DNA from: Alkalihalobacillus sp. BA299
GTDB lineage: Bacteria; Bacillota; Bacilli; Bacillales; Bacillaceae_F
Direction of reading: 5' to 3'
Assembly (NCBI RefSeq): GCF_017745675.1
Contig: NZ_JAFLJM010000010.1
Coordinates: forward strand, 124,001 to 188,000
DNA: 64,000 nucleotides
A program made the translations under genes and the position numbers. Shown piece after piece: positions 27,840-37,204 of this stretch (position 1 is the first letter of the stretch; each line of letters starts with the position of its first letter). The notes under the pieces were generated by a model that saw nothing but the letters and a program-made list of their open reading frames with translations, did no database searches and was not told the DNA's origin.

Positions 27840-27940
27840 CTTTTTACGTTTTCATATTTTTTTGAAGCAGTCCTTGGGAACTCTTCTACCACTTGTAAAT
27901 GGTGTAGACGCATATATTTTGCAGTTACTCTTTTATTCAC
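27840..27940 (-). pseudogene. C-terminal relic of a second AMP-forming acyl-CoA ligase
   Basis: About 33 codons read AKYMRLHHLQVVEEFPRTA and on (SKKYENVKREK). This resembles the C-terminal lid of acyl-CoA ligases (pattern YM.P.....V.E.PRTATGK...R), with the GK lysine region altered. There is no upstream start and the frame runs on into unrelated sequence. It begins directly behind the intact synthetase gene, so it may be the tail of a deleted neighbour. Confidence 0.45.
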
Positions 27941-27951
27941 CCAACACAGTT

Positions 27952-29577
27952 CTATTCACTGACTTGCATGCTTTTCCTTAAAAGGAATCGCTGAATTTTT
28001 CCGCTCTGTGTCTTAGGTAGGCTATCTACGAACTCTACTTCTCTTGGATATTGATGTTTTGATAATTTCGCCTTTACAAAAGCACTTAACTCTTGTGCTA
28101 ATTCATCTGATGACTGATACGTTGAGCTTAATACCACATATGCTTTGACAATTTCACCTTTAGATTCATCTGGTTTTCCAACAACAGCAGCTTCAGACAC
28201 AGCAGGATGTTCAATTAAACTACTCTCGACTTCAAAAGGACCAATTCTATATCCTGCACTAGAAATAATGTCATCAGATCGACCTTGAAACCAAAAGTAT
28301 CCGTCCTCATCTTGTAAAGCTAGGTCTCCTGACCAAAACCATTTACCCCGAATTTTTTCCGCTGTCTTCTTTGGATCGTTCCAATAGCCAAGGAAAAAGT
28401 AAGGAAAGGCAGTAGTATCTATTACAATTTGACCAACCTCGCCACTATTTACAGAATTGCCATTCTCATCTAATAATGTAATATTATAGCCTGGAGTCGG
28501 CAGTCCCATTGAACCAGGTTTTACAACCATATCAGTAACATTAAAATTATTCACGATCATACCTGTTTCAGTTGCACCATAGTGGTCATAAATTGCCCTT
28601 CCAAAATTTTCTTTAAAAAATCGGACCACTTCAGCATTTAATGGTTCACCTGCACTACTGAACTTTTTCACTTTGAACGTATGTTGTTTAACCAATTCAG
28701 ATCCAGCTGCCATCATCATTCGGTAGGCAGTCGGTGCGTATGCAAAATTTGTAACCTTATATTCTTCTAATAATTGATATGTTTTTTTAACTTTGAATGG
28801 GCCTTTATAGACAAGGATCGTAGTACCAAAACTTAATGGAACAAATGTACAATTGACGAGTCCAAATGCCCAGCCTAAATCAGCCCCACCAAAAAAAGTG
28901 TCTTCTTCCTCTACTCCAATTGCATACTTCACATACGGATAAGAGCTAATGAGCAATTTGTGAGCCCATAATGCGCCTTTGGGCATCCCTGTCGAACCAG
29001 ATGTATATTGAATAACACATGGGTCCATTACATCTGTTGGCTCAATAGTATATTCAGGTGAAAATGTCTGAATAAAGTCCCAAAATGACAAACCATTGCT
29101 GGATAACCCGTCTGTCAAAATAATTTGACTTGGAATTTCAAGCCCTGCAAATTTTTGCTCCTGCTCCTCATTTGTAACTAAAATTTTACATCCAGCATCA
29201 TTTAATCGGTACTTGATCGCTTCTGGACCAAAAGCAGTAAATAAAGGGACATAAACTGCTCCAATTTTCCATGTAGCTAAAACGGTAATAATTAACTCCA
29301 TATCTTTACCAAGAAGACCTGCTACTCGGTCCCCTTTATTAACACCTAGCGAAACTAAGGCGTTGGCCATCCGGTTAGACTCTTCTTTCATTCTTCGATA
29401 TGTCCATGTATCTTTATTTCCTAACTCATCTTCCCATAAAATTGCAATACGATTTGGATCTTCCGCCCACCGATCACAACATTCGTTAGCCATGTTAAAC
29501 TTCTCATTTACATTCCAATCGAAGGTTTTCACTACTTTTTCCCATGAAAAATCCTCTTTTAGTACTTGATATTTCAA
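27952..29577 (-). CDS. AMP-forming acyl-CoA synthetase
   Basis: A 541-residue adenylating enzyme that makes acyl-CoA from a free acid, ATP and CoA. The P-loop is YTSGSTGMPKGALWAH, followed by the A5-type YGATETG and the hinge motif WSGDLALQDEDGYFWFQGRSDD. The C-terminal catalytic lysine is in LPKTQSGKIQR. The pattern GGADLGWAFG fits the acetate/medium-chain (AcsA/MACS) group rather than long-chain enzymes. A MaoC hydratase gene lies upstream, and flavoprotein and acyl-CoA dehydrogenase genes lie nearby, suggesting a small acid-degradation set. Confidence 0.9.
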   Translation of the reverse strand: MKYQVLKEDFSWEKVVKTFDWNVNEKFNMANECCDRWAEDPNRIAILWEDELGNKDTWTYRRMKEESNRMANALVSLGVNKGDRVAGLLGKDMELIITVLATWKIGAVYVPLFTAFGPEAIKYRLNDAGCKILVTNEEQEQKFAGLEIPSQIILTDGLSSNGLSFWDFIQTFSPEYTIEPTDVMDPCVIQYTSGSTGMPKGALWAHKLLISSYPYVKYAIGVEEEDTFFGGADLGWAFGLVNCTFVPLSFGTTILVYKGPFKVKKTYQLLEEYKVTNFAYAPTAYRMMMAAGSELVKQHTFKVKKFSSAGEPLNAEVVRFFKENFGRAIYDHYGATETGMIVNNFNVTDMVVKPGSMGLPTPGYNITLLDENGNSVNSGEVGQIVIDTTAFPYFFLGYWNDPKKTAEKIRGKWFWSGDLALQDEDGYFWFQGRSDDIISSAGYRIGPFEVESSLIEHPAVSEAAVVGKPDESKGEIVKAYVVLSSTYQSSDELAQELSAFVKAKLSKHQYPREVEFVDSLPKTQSGKIQRFLLRKSMQVSE

Positions 29578-29633
29578 TTTTATCTAACCTCCATCCATTT
29601 TGATTTTCTAAATACTTCAATGCAAAATGAATA

Positions 29634-30065
29634 CTATCTTTTTACTAACCCAACCATCTCTATTTCTAGTACTAGCTCATTGTCTTGATTGAGCGTTCTT
29701 AATAATGTCGTGACAAAACCTCTATCTAAATACTTTGGATGTTCCTTTTTATCAATCATTTTCACCTCTACTGTTAGACGATCTTCAGGGTAAACTGGTT
29801 TTACAAATTTAACATAATTCATTCCTGCTCCACCAATAATGTCATCCCCAATAATACCCATATCCACCCAAAGTTTCCAAGATATACTTAACGAATGAAG
29901 ACCGGATGCAATAACACCTCCGAACATACTTTGTTTTGCTTTTTCTTCGTCGACATGCATGTATTGAGGATCATATTCATTAGCAAACTTAAAGATATCT
30001 TCCTTTGTTATTTCATAGGTTTCAGTCCGATAAGTTAAATGAGTATTAATATCGTCAAATTTCAA
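29634..30065 (-). CDS. MaoC-like (R)-enoyl-CoA hydratase/dehydratase
   Basis: A 143-residue hot-dog-fold protein. The hydratase signature reads FANEYDPQYMHVDEEKAKQSMFGG, with the catalytic Asp and His, followed by VIASGLHSL. It adds water to, or removes it from, an acyl-CoA. The upstream ATG (30074) overlaps the ribosome site AAAGGGATG, so the TTG at 30065 is the likely start. It is followed by the acyl-CoA synthetase, 56 bases on, probably in one transcript. Confidence 0.85.
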   Translation of the reverse strand: MKFDDINTHLTYRTETYEITKEDIFKFANEYDPQYMHVDEEKAKQSMFGGVIASGLHSLSISWKLWVDMGIIGDDIIGGAGMNYVKFVKPVYPEDRLTVEVKMIDKKEHPKYLDRGFVTTLLRTLNQDNELVLEIEMVGLVKR

Positions 30066-30290
30066 TAGTAACATCCCTTTCTTAACAGTAGGTTCAATGT
30101 TTTATTATATAGTAGGCTCTCTGAGTAATGTTGGTACATTTACTTACCATTAATTAATAATTTAATAATTATTAGTATTCTGATAATATCATTTATTTTT
30201 ATAAATTGACAGTACTATACCTTACTCTAAGGCTCATGGTATGTAATTTACGAGTACTCTACATGTTAACTTTTCTACTCAATTAATGTA

Positions 30291-31247
30291 TTAAAAACCT
30301 AATGTATCACTTGTTCGAAACAATTGACGTGCCTCGTTTGAAATCTGTTGAACAACCGTCTCTGCACTTCCTAAATCATTTATTAAACTAGCTACTTGGC
30401 CACAACTCATAAAGCCACCTTGAATATCTCCGTCAAACATCGAAAGTTTGTTATAAGTTCCGCGAACCATCGGTAAAATATGCTCTAATGTTGGATGATT
30501 TTTTTCTGTTACCTGAACTTGTTTTGCGTATTCATTTTTTAAAACTCGTAGTGGACCTTTTAACATACGGGTCATAATTGTAGTGGAATCATCTTTGGCC
30601 TCTAGTATGGCTGCTTTAAAATGATCGTGAGCTTCACACTCTTTCGTAGCTACAAATCTCGTTCCCATTTGAATTCCATCAGCACCTAATATCATTGCAG
30701 CAGCCATACTTCTACCGTCAACAATTCCACCTGCAGCTACTACTGGTATAGAAACTACTCGTTTCACTTGGGGAACAAGTGTAAACGTAGTTAATTCAGA
30801 AGGACCATTACTTCCTCCTGCTTCATACCCTTCGCAAATAATAATATCCGCACCAAGGTTTTCTGCTTTTGCAGAGTGAAACGCAGTTGAAGTTAATACT
30901 AGTGCCTTCAAACCATTTTCTTTAATAAATGGAATTAGTTCCTTTGGATTACCAGCACCTAAACTGACGGCTTTAATTTTATCCTTATGTTTCTTGATCC
31001 TTTCTAAATATGGGGTAAAATCGGTATGCTGACTTATGGGGATATTTACGCCAAACGGATTTTTTGTCGCTTCACAAGCTATTAGTATTTCATCCTCAAA
31101 ATTTTCGGGAGTCCGTCCAGCAGAACCAATTTGACCGAATCCCCCACCGTTTGATACAGCTGCTGCCAGCAAGCCGTTTCCTACATAAGCGAGTCCCCCT
31201 TCAATAATTGGGACTTCTATGTCTAATACTTCACAAATCCGATTCAT
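30291..31247 (-). CDS. Nitronate monooxygenase/FabK-like flavoprotein with altered active site
   Basis: A 318-residue FMN barrel of the nitronate monooxygenase / enoyl-ACP reductase II family. GGLAYVGNGLLAAAVSNGGGFGQIG at the start and VVAAGGIVDGRSMAAAMILGADGIQMGTRF (FMN phosphate site) are typical. Where the family has EAGGH with a catalytic His, this protein has EAGGSNG. It may thus not oxidise nitronates. Start ATG 31247 follows GGCGGTGATGAC; the frame extension to 31298 has no ribosome site. A cre-like site lies about 200 bases upstream. Confidence 0.82.
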   Translation of the reverse strand: MNRICEVLDIEVPIIEGGLAYVGNGLLAAAVSNGGGFGQIGSAGRTPENFEDEILIACEATKNPFGVNIPISQHTDFTPYLERIKKHKDKIKAVSLGAGNPKELIPFIKENGLKALVLTSTAFHSAKAENLGADIIICEGYEAGGSNGPSELTTFTLVPQVKRVVSIPVVAAGGIVDGRSMAAAMILGADGIQMGTRFVATKECEAHDHFKAAILEAKDDSTTIMTRMLKGPLRVLKNEYAKQVQVTEKNHPTLEHILPMVRGTYNKLSMFDGDIQGGFMSCGQVASLINDLGSAETVVQQISNEARQLFRTSDTLGF

Positions 31248-31926
31248 GTCATCACCGCCTACATTATTGTCCAAAAATATTATATTTTCTTTTAGCAAGC
31301 CGCTTTTAATAAAGTTGAATTTCCTTTTGTAAATCCTGTGTATTCAGCACAAATAAATTTTTCTTTACCTTTTATATCTAAAAGCCTTCTCATTTACTAA
31401 CAGATTGCTTTAATTACCTTTAATAACTAAAATTAAACAATCCCCTATACTGGTAAACGCTTACACTTCGTAACATACTATTTACCTTTTTAAAAGCACC
31501 TACATATGCTAACCTTTCAATTTGGAGGTAACCTTAATTTTAAAAAGGCACTACCAATAATTCAAACCACCGTTTGTTTTATTATACAATGACAGAAAAA
31601 TAATGGCAATATTAAATTTAAAATATTCTGAATTTATTTCGTGTGTAGATATATCCTTCTATATTTTTTGTCTATCTATTTGGAATTTATTAGGATCACA
31701 TTACCTTTTGTATCTTGACAAGCATCAAAGAATTAATTTATGCCAAGTCTAAGAAATATTTAGAATAAGGAAAAAGAAATGTATCGGGGATATTTTACAA
31801 AAATGGATAATTATGTATTTTATTACCAACGAATACTATTTGCTTTTTAAGGCCTAGTATTCATAAAAAAATGATTCTGCACCATATGTCAGAATCATTT
31901 CTTATTAACGTTATTAAATTAAGTAC
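31248..31926. other. Gene-free gap with one cre-like site
   Basis: An AT-rich stretch of about 680 bp. GGTAAACGCTTACA (31452-31465) matches the CcpA cre consensus with one mismatch, upstream of the flavoprotein gene. A run AATTTGGAGGTAACC near 31519 looks like a ribosome site but no start or frame follows. I see no RNA gene or coding remnant. Confidence 0.5.
31864..31900. terminator. Terminator after the CxxC membrane protein gene
   Basis: AAATGATTCTG/CAGAATCATTT forms an 11-bp stem. A T-run (TTTTTTTATG) follows on the minus strand. Confidence 0.9.
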
Positions 31927-32238
31927 TTACAATTCATGATTTTTAGCTAACTCATATTTTGCAATAAATGGTAATGAAACGATAGTTATAGCAAGAATTA
32001 TTAACCCTACAACAAACGTTTGAATGCCCGATAATCCTATAGCAGTTGATAATAATAATACGAGTAAAACAACTGGGAAGGTCACTAACATCGCAATGAT
32101 TAGTTTAGATATTTCCTTTATTTGATGGACTGTCCCACAATTATTGCATGTGATTGGACGGTACCCTTTTAATAATGAATGTTGAATTTCTTTTTTCGTA
32201 ATAACTTGACCGCAGTTATCACATTTTTGTTGTGCCAT
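31927..32238 (-). CDS. CxxC zinc-finger small membrane protein (TIGR04104-like)
   Basis: A 103-residue protein. Two CxxC pairs, CDNC near residue 6 and CNNC near residue 31, are about 20 residues apart and form a likely zinc ribbon. Two membrane helices follow (about 45-68 and 72-92), and a short charged tail. This is the cxxc_20_cxxc arrangement common in Bacillus; the function is unknown. Start follows AAGGAGGAGC. Confidence 0.85.
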   Translation of the reverse strand: MAQQKCDNCGQVITKKEIQHSLLKGYRPITCNNCGTVHQIKEISKLIIAMLVTFPVVLLVLLLSTAIGLSGIQTFVVGLIILAITIVSLPFIAKYELAKNHEL

Positions 32239-32415
32239 TAATGCTCCTCCTTGCTCAAGCTTTGTTAATCACTCAAATTGACGATACTCATATCATATCA
32301 TTATTCATGAATTAATATAAGACTTCATTGTTCTTACCACAACAGCTGCGTTTCAAGTATAAAAATGTCAGCAACCAAAAATACTTTGGAGAGGAGCAAA
32401 TTACAAAATAAAGGA

Positions 32416-32985
32416 ATGGAGCCATTGATCATCCCTGAAAAAGTAAGTCAAAAAATTAATGATGCTTATCAATTATTAGTCTCTGCAAATCAAATAGATC
32501 ACGCGATTTGGCTTGAATATGTATTTTTATCCTGGCAATGGTGGCTTTGTGTTGTGCTTTCGACCCTCCCGTGGTTGTTTTGGTATAAATTTAGACAGAA
32601 AAAAAGTACTAACCGGTTATTATTAGGGGGGTTTTTTATCATAAGCATATCCATGTTTCTGGACTCACTCGGTTCAGAATTAAACTTATGGGACTATCGG
32701 TATGAAGTGATCCCATTCCTCCCATCCTTCATGCCATGGGATTTAAGTCTACTCCCTGTACTATTTCTATTTATAGTCCAAATTAAGCCAAACGTCCATC
32801 CACTTCTTAAAGCTTTCCTTTTTTCGATAATTTGTGCTTTTATCGGTGAACCATTATTTAAGTGGCTTGGATTTTATAATGCGATAAATTGGAACGAATT
32901 TTATTCCTTTACTATTTACATTGTTTTATATTTAATCGGACACCGGATGATTTGTAGTAAAAACTTTGAAGAGATTTCAGAATAA
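32416..32985 (+). CDS. CBO0543-type multi-pass membrane protein
   Basis: About 189 residues with five to six hydrophobic helices. The central LWDYRYEVIPFLPSFMPWDLSLLPV segment, with paired Pro-Trp-Asp residues, is the hallmark of the CBO0543 family of Firmicutes membrane proteins of unknown function. The start is uncertain: the frame is open from 32365, GGAGAGGAG lies at 32389-32397 with no start codon at correct distance, and ATG 32416 has only AAAGGA. It may be controlled from the divergent region shared with the CxxC protein. Confidence 0.75.
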   Translation: MEPLIIPEKVSQKINDAYQLLVSANQIDHAIWLEYVFLSWQWWLCVVLSTLPWLFWYKFRQKKSTNRLLLGGFFIISISMFLDSLGSELNLWDYRYEVIPFLPSFMPWDLSLLPVLFLFIVQIKPNVHPLLKAFLFSIICAFIGEPLFKWLGFYNAINWNEFYSFTIYIVLYLIGHRMICSKNFEEISE

Positions 32986-32988
32986 AAA

Positions 32989-33032
32989 ACTAAGTGCCAA
33001 AATAAGCGAACCTCTTTTTCCTGGCACTTAGT
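32989..33032. terminator. Terminator of the nitronate monooxygenase gene
   Basis: The 11-bp stem ACTAAGTGCCA/TGGCACTTAGT is followed on the minus strand by TTTTTTATTC. It is shared by convergent genes. Confidence 0.85.
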
Positions 33033-33065
33033 AAGATATGTCATTTTAAAAAATGAAATCTATGA

Positions 33066-34046
33066 TTAAACCTTTGAAGTAGTCGATTGGCTACTTACAA
33101 GTTGAACTGCTTGTTGATATTCTTCTTTTAGCTCACCTACGACATCGGCAATTGGCTGAACTTTTTTAATCGCACCAACCCCTTGCCCAGCAGACCATAC
33201 ATCCTTCCATGCTTTGGCTTCGTTTTGATCGTGAGTCACATCAATCGTGTCTGGTTTTTGCAAATTTTCTAAGTCGAATCCAGCCTTCTCGAGACTCGGA
33301 ATAAGGAAGTTCGCATTTACACCACTAATCGCATCTGTATATATAATGTCATCGACATCTGATTCTACTAGCATCGATTTATACTCTTCATTTGCGATTG
33401 CTTCAGTTGTTGCGATAAAACGAGTTCCCATATATGCAAAATCAGCACCAAGCACTTGCGCTGCAAGTACATCTCTTCCACTCGATAAACAACCGGCTAA
33501 AATCGTAATACCATTCCAGAATTGTTTCACCTCTGCGATAAAAGCAACAGGGTTAATTGTTCCCCCGTGTCCCCCCGCTCCGTTACATACGAGAATAAGA
33601 CCATCCACTCCACAATCAGCTGCTTTTTTTGCATGCTTCGTAGAGATGACATCGGAAAAGACAAGGCCACCGTACTCGTGTACGACCTCAACGACCGCCG
33701 ACGGGTTCCCTAAAGATGTGATGACAATCGGTGGTTGATATTTCTTTAATAGCTCTAAATCGACTTCAAATCGTTTATTCGATTTATGAATGATTAAATT
33801 TACACCCCAAGGAGCGATTTTACGATTAGGTTCTGCGTTTCTTGCTTTTTCAAGCCCTTCGGTTATTTCTCTCATCCATTCTTCTAATATATCAACTGTA
33901 CGTGCATTTAAAAGTGGGAACGTACCGACGATACCAGCTTTACATCCTTCCACAACCATTTGCGGGCTAGAGACTAAAAACATCGGTGCAGCAATGACAG
34001 GAATTTCAAGCTGCTCTGAAATATTAACAGGGATTTGATTAGACAT
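33066..34046 (-). CDS. Nitronate monooxygenase
   Basis: A 326-residue FMN enzyme that oxidises nitronates (for example propionate-3-nitronate). EIPVIAAPMFLVS at the start, the catalytic His in NGAGGHGG, and the FMN phosphate site LAGCLSSGRDVLAAQVLGADFAYMGTRF are all kept, unlike in the relative at 30291. Start ATG 34046 follows GTGAGGTTG; the five-residue extension is discarded. It is 75 bases downstream of the YfmJ-type gene on the same strand. Confidence 0.88.
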   Translation of the reverse strand: MSNQIPVNISEQLEIPVIAAPMFLVSSPQMVVEGCKAGIVGTFPLLNARTVDILEEWMREITEGLEKARNAEPNRKIAPWGVNLIIHKSNKRFEVDLELLKKYQPPIVITSLGNPSAVVEVVHEYGGLVFSDVISTKHAKKAADCGVDGLILVCNGAGGHGGTINPVAFIAEVKQFWNGITILAGCLSSGRDVLAAQVLGADFAYMGTRFIATTEAIANEEYKSMLVESDVDDIIYTDAISGVNANFLIPSLEKAGFDLENLQKPDTIDVTHDQNEAKAWKDVWSAGQGVGAIKKVQPIADVVGELKEEYQQAVQLVSSQSTTSKV

Positions 34047-34121
34047 ATCAATCAACCTCACTTTATAAATTTTTACTATTCTTTTAATTGCATATAATGA
34101 ACGGTTAGTATGTTTACTCTT

Positions 34122-35129
34122 TTATCGGATCTTGACGAGTTGTTTTCCGAGATTATCTCCGCGGAACAATCCAAGGAAAGCATCTGGTGCATTTTCTAAT
34201 CCTTCAACGATATTTTCTTTGTACTTGAGCTTCCCTTCACTGAGCCACTTTGATAAATCACGGACTCCTTCTTCATATCGATTCGTATAATTCGACACGA
34301 TAAACCCTTTTAATAATACACTATGTTTTAGAAAAGTCGTTAAAAACCGCGGTCCCATCTCAACTTCTGTATCGTTATAGTGGGCAATTTGACCACAAAG
34401 GGCGACACGAGCATGGAAGTTTAACAGTGAAAATACGGCATCGGAAATTTCACCTCCGACATTATCGAAGTAGACATCTATTCCATTTGGGCAAGCTTCC
34501 TTTAATGCTTGGCGAATATTATCTGTCGTTTTGTAGTTAATTGTTGCGTCATAACCTAATTCATTGACCAAATAGCGATTCTTCTCTTCAGAACCAGCAA
34601 TCCCAACTACACGACAACCTTTAATTTTAGCAATTTGTCCAACAACCATCCCAACAGCACCAGCGGCACCTGAAACAACAACCGTTTCCCCTTCTTTCGG
34701 TTGACCGATGTCTAGTAAGCCGAAATACGCCGTTAATCCCGGCATTCCGCTCACATGAAGTGCCGTTGTGATTGGAGCTTTGTCTGGATTAATTTTGCGT
34801 AATTGACTGCCATCAATAGCGGTATAGTCCGCCCAATCTAGTAGGCCTGTTACTGTGTCTCCTTGTTGAAACTTTGGGTGCATAGATTCAATAACCGTAC
34901 CGACAACTCCACCTTTTAATGGTTCATTCAGTTCAAAGGGCGTTACATAAGACTTCGCATCACTCATTCTTCCTCGCATATAAGGATCTACAGATAAATA
35001 CTGAGCCTGTACGAGCACCTCATTCGAATTTAGTTCAGGTATGTCCGTTTCGATAAAATTATACGTTGATTCATCGGGCATACCCTGAGGTCTTTTTGCT
35101 AATAAAATTTGTCTGTTTTTACTGACCAT
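34122..35129 (-). CDS. NADP-dependent medium-chain reductase (YfmJ/CurA-like)
   Basis: A 335-residue zinc-free alcohol-dehydrogenase-like reductase of the leukotriene B4 dehydrogenase/CurA group. The N-terminal LSVDPYMRGRM and nucleotide-binding SGAAGAVGMVVGQIAKIKGC motifs are typical, as is YFDNVGGE. It reduces alpha,beta-unsaturated ketones with NADPH, a detoxification step. Start ATG 35129 follows AGAGGTGGGGAAC. It may share a transcript with the following nitronate monooxygenase. Confidence 0.88.
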   Translation of the reverse strand: MVSKNRQILLAKRPQGMPDESTYNFIETDIPELNSNEVLVQAQYLSVDPYMRGRMSDAKSYVTPFELNEPLKGGVVGTVIESMHPKFQQGDTVTGLLDWADYTAIDGSQLRKINPDKAPITTALHVSGMPGLTAYFGLLDIGQPKEGETVVVSGAAGAVGMVVGQIAKIKGCRVVGIAGSEEKNRYLVNELGYDATINYKTTDNIRQALKEACPNGIDVYFDNVGGEISDAVFSLLNFHARVALCGQIAHYNDTEVEMGPRFLTTFLKHSVLLKGFIVSNYTNRYEEGVRDLSKWLSEGKLKYKENIVEGLENAPDAFLGLFRGDNLGKQLVKIR

Positions 35130-35471
35130 GTTCCCCACCTCTTTTTTACTATAATGATTAATCGATTGTCCGTTCTCTTTAATAATTCTTTACACTTTTT
35201 AAAAATCCTTGAAAACGGTGTCATTTTTTTTGGAATTTTCCATTAAAATATCCTTTACTGGAGTTAACAATCATTATTTAAAGAGTTTTTTTATTTTTTA
35301 TCCTTTATTTTCCTATACTATATTACTAAAAGATTCCAAGTGAACAGAATAACTGCTACCTATTTCAAATCTATTATTATATTGGTGGAATGAATGATGA
35401 CTCTAGCTCCACAAGCTAAATTCTTTCTCCTGACAGCATAGTATCAGTTAATACCTTTTTCAACATAATCA
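35130..35471. other. Gene-free gap
   Basis: AT-rich, no open frame of note, no clear terminator or promoter palindrome. I see nothing specific in it. Confidence 0.5.
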
Positions 35472-36626
35472 TTACAGTCCGAGATTTTTGGCGATAATAA
35501 TTTTCATAATTTCATTAGTTCCTGCATAAATGCTTGAAATCGGTATATCACGATATCTTCTCGCAATCTCGTATTCTTCCATATACCCGTATCCACCGTG
35601 AAGCTGCATACAACGGGAGGCAACCTTCTTCGCCATATCTGTCACCCACCACTTGGCCATGGAAACTTCATTGACTACGTTTTCCCCAGCCATATGTTTG
35701 ACGATAAGATCATCAACAAATGTCCGCCCAATTTGTATTTCAGTTGTCATTTCTGCAATTTCAAATTGTGTATGTTGAAATTGACTTATTGATTTTCCAA
35801 AGGCTTTTCTTTGCTTTACGTAATCAATTGTAATTTCTAGCATTCTCTCTGCAGCTGTCATCGACCCAATCGCAACCATTAATCGTTCTTGCTGCAATTT
35901 TTCCATTAAATAATAAAACCCTTTCCCTTCTTCACCGAGAAGGTTCTCGACAGGAACTCTCACATCTTCAAATATCAATTCTGCTGTATCAGCTGCATTC
36001 TGCCCGATTTTTTTCAGCTTTTTTCCTTTCTTAAACCCTGGAACTTCTTGATCAACCGCATCTATAACAATTAAACTTATTCCTTTATGAGCTGGAGTTG
36101 CTTTAGGGTCGGTCTTACAAACAACAACGACAAAATTAGTCGTATATCCATTAGAAATGAATGTCTTTTCTCCGTTAATAATATAATGATCTCCATCTCT
36201 CACCGCTGTTGTTTTAATCGCTGCAAGGTCAGATCCTGTTCCTGGTTCAGTCATCGCAACGGATGATATGATGTCTCCTGTTACGCATCGCGGTAACCAT
36301 TTTTGTTTTTGTTCTTCAGATCCAAACGAATCGATGTATGGAACGATAATATCTGCATGAAGGGACGGACCACTAATTCCAGTACACACCTTTTCAAGTT
36401 CTTCAGCAAGAACGACAGAATACCCAAAATCAGCATACATACCTCCATACTTTTCATCGACCCACGGACATATAAATCCTTGCTCACCAAGTTGCTTCCA
36501 GAACGAGCGTGGAACTTGTTTGTCCTCTTCCCACTGCTCATAGTACGGAAGAACTTCTTTTTCAATATACTTTCTAAGTGACTTCCTATACATTTCATGA
36601 TCTTCATTTAGAAACGGACGGCTCAT
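35472..36626 (-). CDS. Acyl-CoA dehydrogenase
   Basis: A 384-residue FAD enzyme that makes the first alpha,beta-double bond in beta-oxidation or a branched-acid pathway. It has the signatures AMTEPGTGSDLAAIKT and QLHGGYGYMEEYEIARRYRD. At the C-terminal position where short- and medium-chain enzymes keep the base (YEGT) it has YAGTNEIM; a Glu in QQERLMVA is at the alternative place used by long-chain and isovaleryl-CoA enzymes. That suggests a long- or branched-chain substrate. Start ATG 36626 follows AGAGGAGTGAATATT. Confidence 0.9.
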   Translation of the reverse strand: MSRPFLNEDHEMYRKSLRKYIEKEVLPYYEQWEEDKQVPRSFWKQLGEQGFICPWVDEKYGGMYADFGYSVVLAEELEKVCTGISGPSLHADIIVPYIDSFGSEEQKQKWLPRCVTGDIISSVAMTEPGTGSDLAAIKTTAVRDGDHYIINGEKTFISNGYTTNFVVVVCKTDPKATPAHKGISLIVIDAVDQEVPGFKKGKKLKKIGQNAADTAELIFEDVRVPVENLLGEEGKGFYYLMEKLQQERLMVAIGSMTAAERMLEITIDYVKQRKAFGKSISQFQHTQFEIAEMTTEIQIGRTFVDDLIVKHMAGENVVNEVSMAKWWVTDMAKKVASRCMQLHGGYGYMEEYEIARRYRDIPISSIYAGTNEIMKIIIAKNLGL

Positions 36627-36673
36627 AATATTCACTCCTCTGTATGGTGAAAATCGTAAGGTCACTCACCATT

Positions 36674-36689
36674 ATGTAAACACTTACAT
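36674..36689 (-). promoter_or_regulatory. Palindrome (cre-like) upstream of acyl-CoA dehydrogenase
   Basis: ATGTAAACACTTACAT is a near-perfect dyad that matches the CcpA cre consensus except for the central CG. It lies 48 bases upstream of the start codon. It could be a cre or another repressor's site. Confidence 0.4.
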
Positions 36690-36878
36690 GTTGTCAAATT
36701 AATCATACCAATTTCCAGCAATTTAAACAATGGTTTATTTTTTGAATTAATAGAGGACTTATGTAGAGATCGGTCAAATTCTATTATCAGTTCACGATTT
36801 CCAATCCATTGGGAAAATCAGGAGTTTTATTAACGCTAAATAGATACAGTATTCCCCTAAATCTGTCTCAGAATCAAA

Positions 36879-36918
36879 ATAAGGTACTTCTTCCCATTGG
36901 AGAAACACCTTATTAGTA
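36879..36918 (-). terminator. Likely terminator after the 80-residue gene
   Basis: AATAAGGTG...TACCTTATT imperfect stem with TTTTGATTC following on the minus strand. Confidence 0.5.
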
Positions 36919-36928
36919 TTCATATATT

Positions 36929-37171
36929 TCATTTCACTGTTTTCGTAATAAAAGAGCTCACATCTTCTTCCTTTTCAATCATTTCTTCACTAAAAACAGT
37001 ACTTGTTTGCGGGTCAAAGACTACCGCTTTGAAGCGTCCCTCTTGATCGTTGTAATATAATTCTACAGCATCGCCAAAGTCTTCAGGAGGTCTAACGATA
37101 TTAAAGATTTCGCTCTCTGACTTACCATTTTTCACATTTGCAATCTTATGTAAGATTTCTTCTTTATCCAT
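36929..37171 (-). CDS. Hypothetical protein, 80 residues
   Basis: An acidic soluble protein (IVRPPEDFGDAVELYYNDQEGRF and VFDPQTSTVFSEEM). I do not recognise a domain. It starts behind AAGGAATG, 33 bases after the ohrR stop, so it is probably co-transcribed with ohrR and may be part of the peroxide response. Confidence 0.65.
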   Translation of the reverse strand: MDKEEILHKIANVKNGKSESEIFNIVRPPEDFGDAVELYYNDQEGRFKAVVFDPQTSTVFSEEMIEKEEDVSSFITKTVK

Positions 37172-37204
37172 TTCTACATTCCTTTCTTATTAGACACTAT
37201 TGCC

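Noticed and set aside
30220-30232. CCTTACTCTAAGG as a MerR-family operator upstream of the MaoC gene
   Set aside because: The 13-bp dyad is short, lies about 150 bases from the start, and no suitable spacer or MerR gene is seen.
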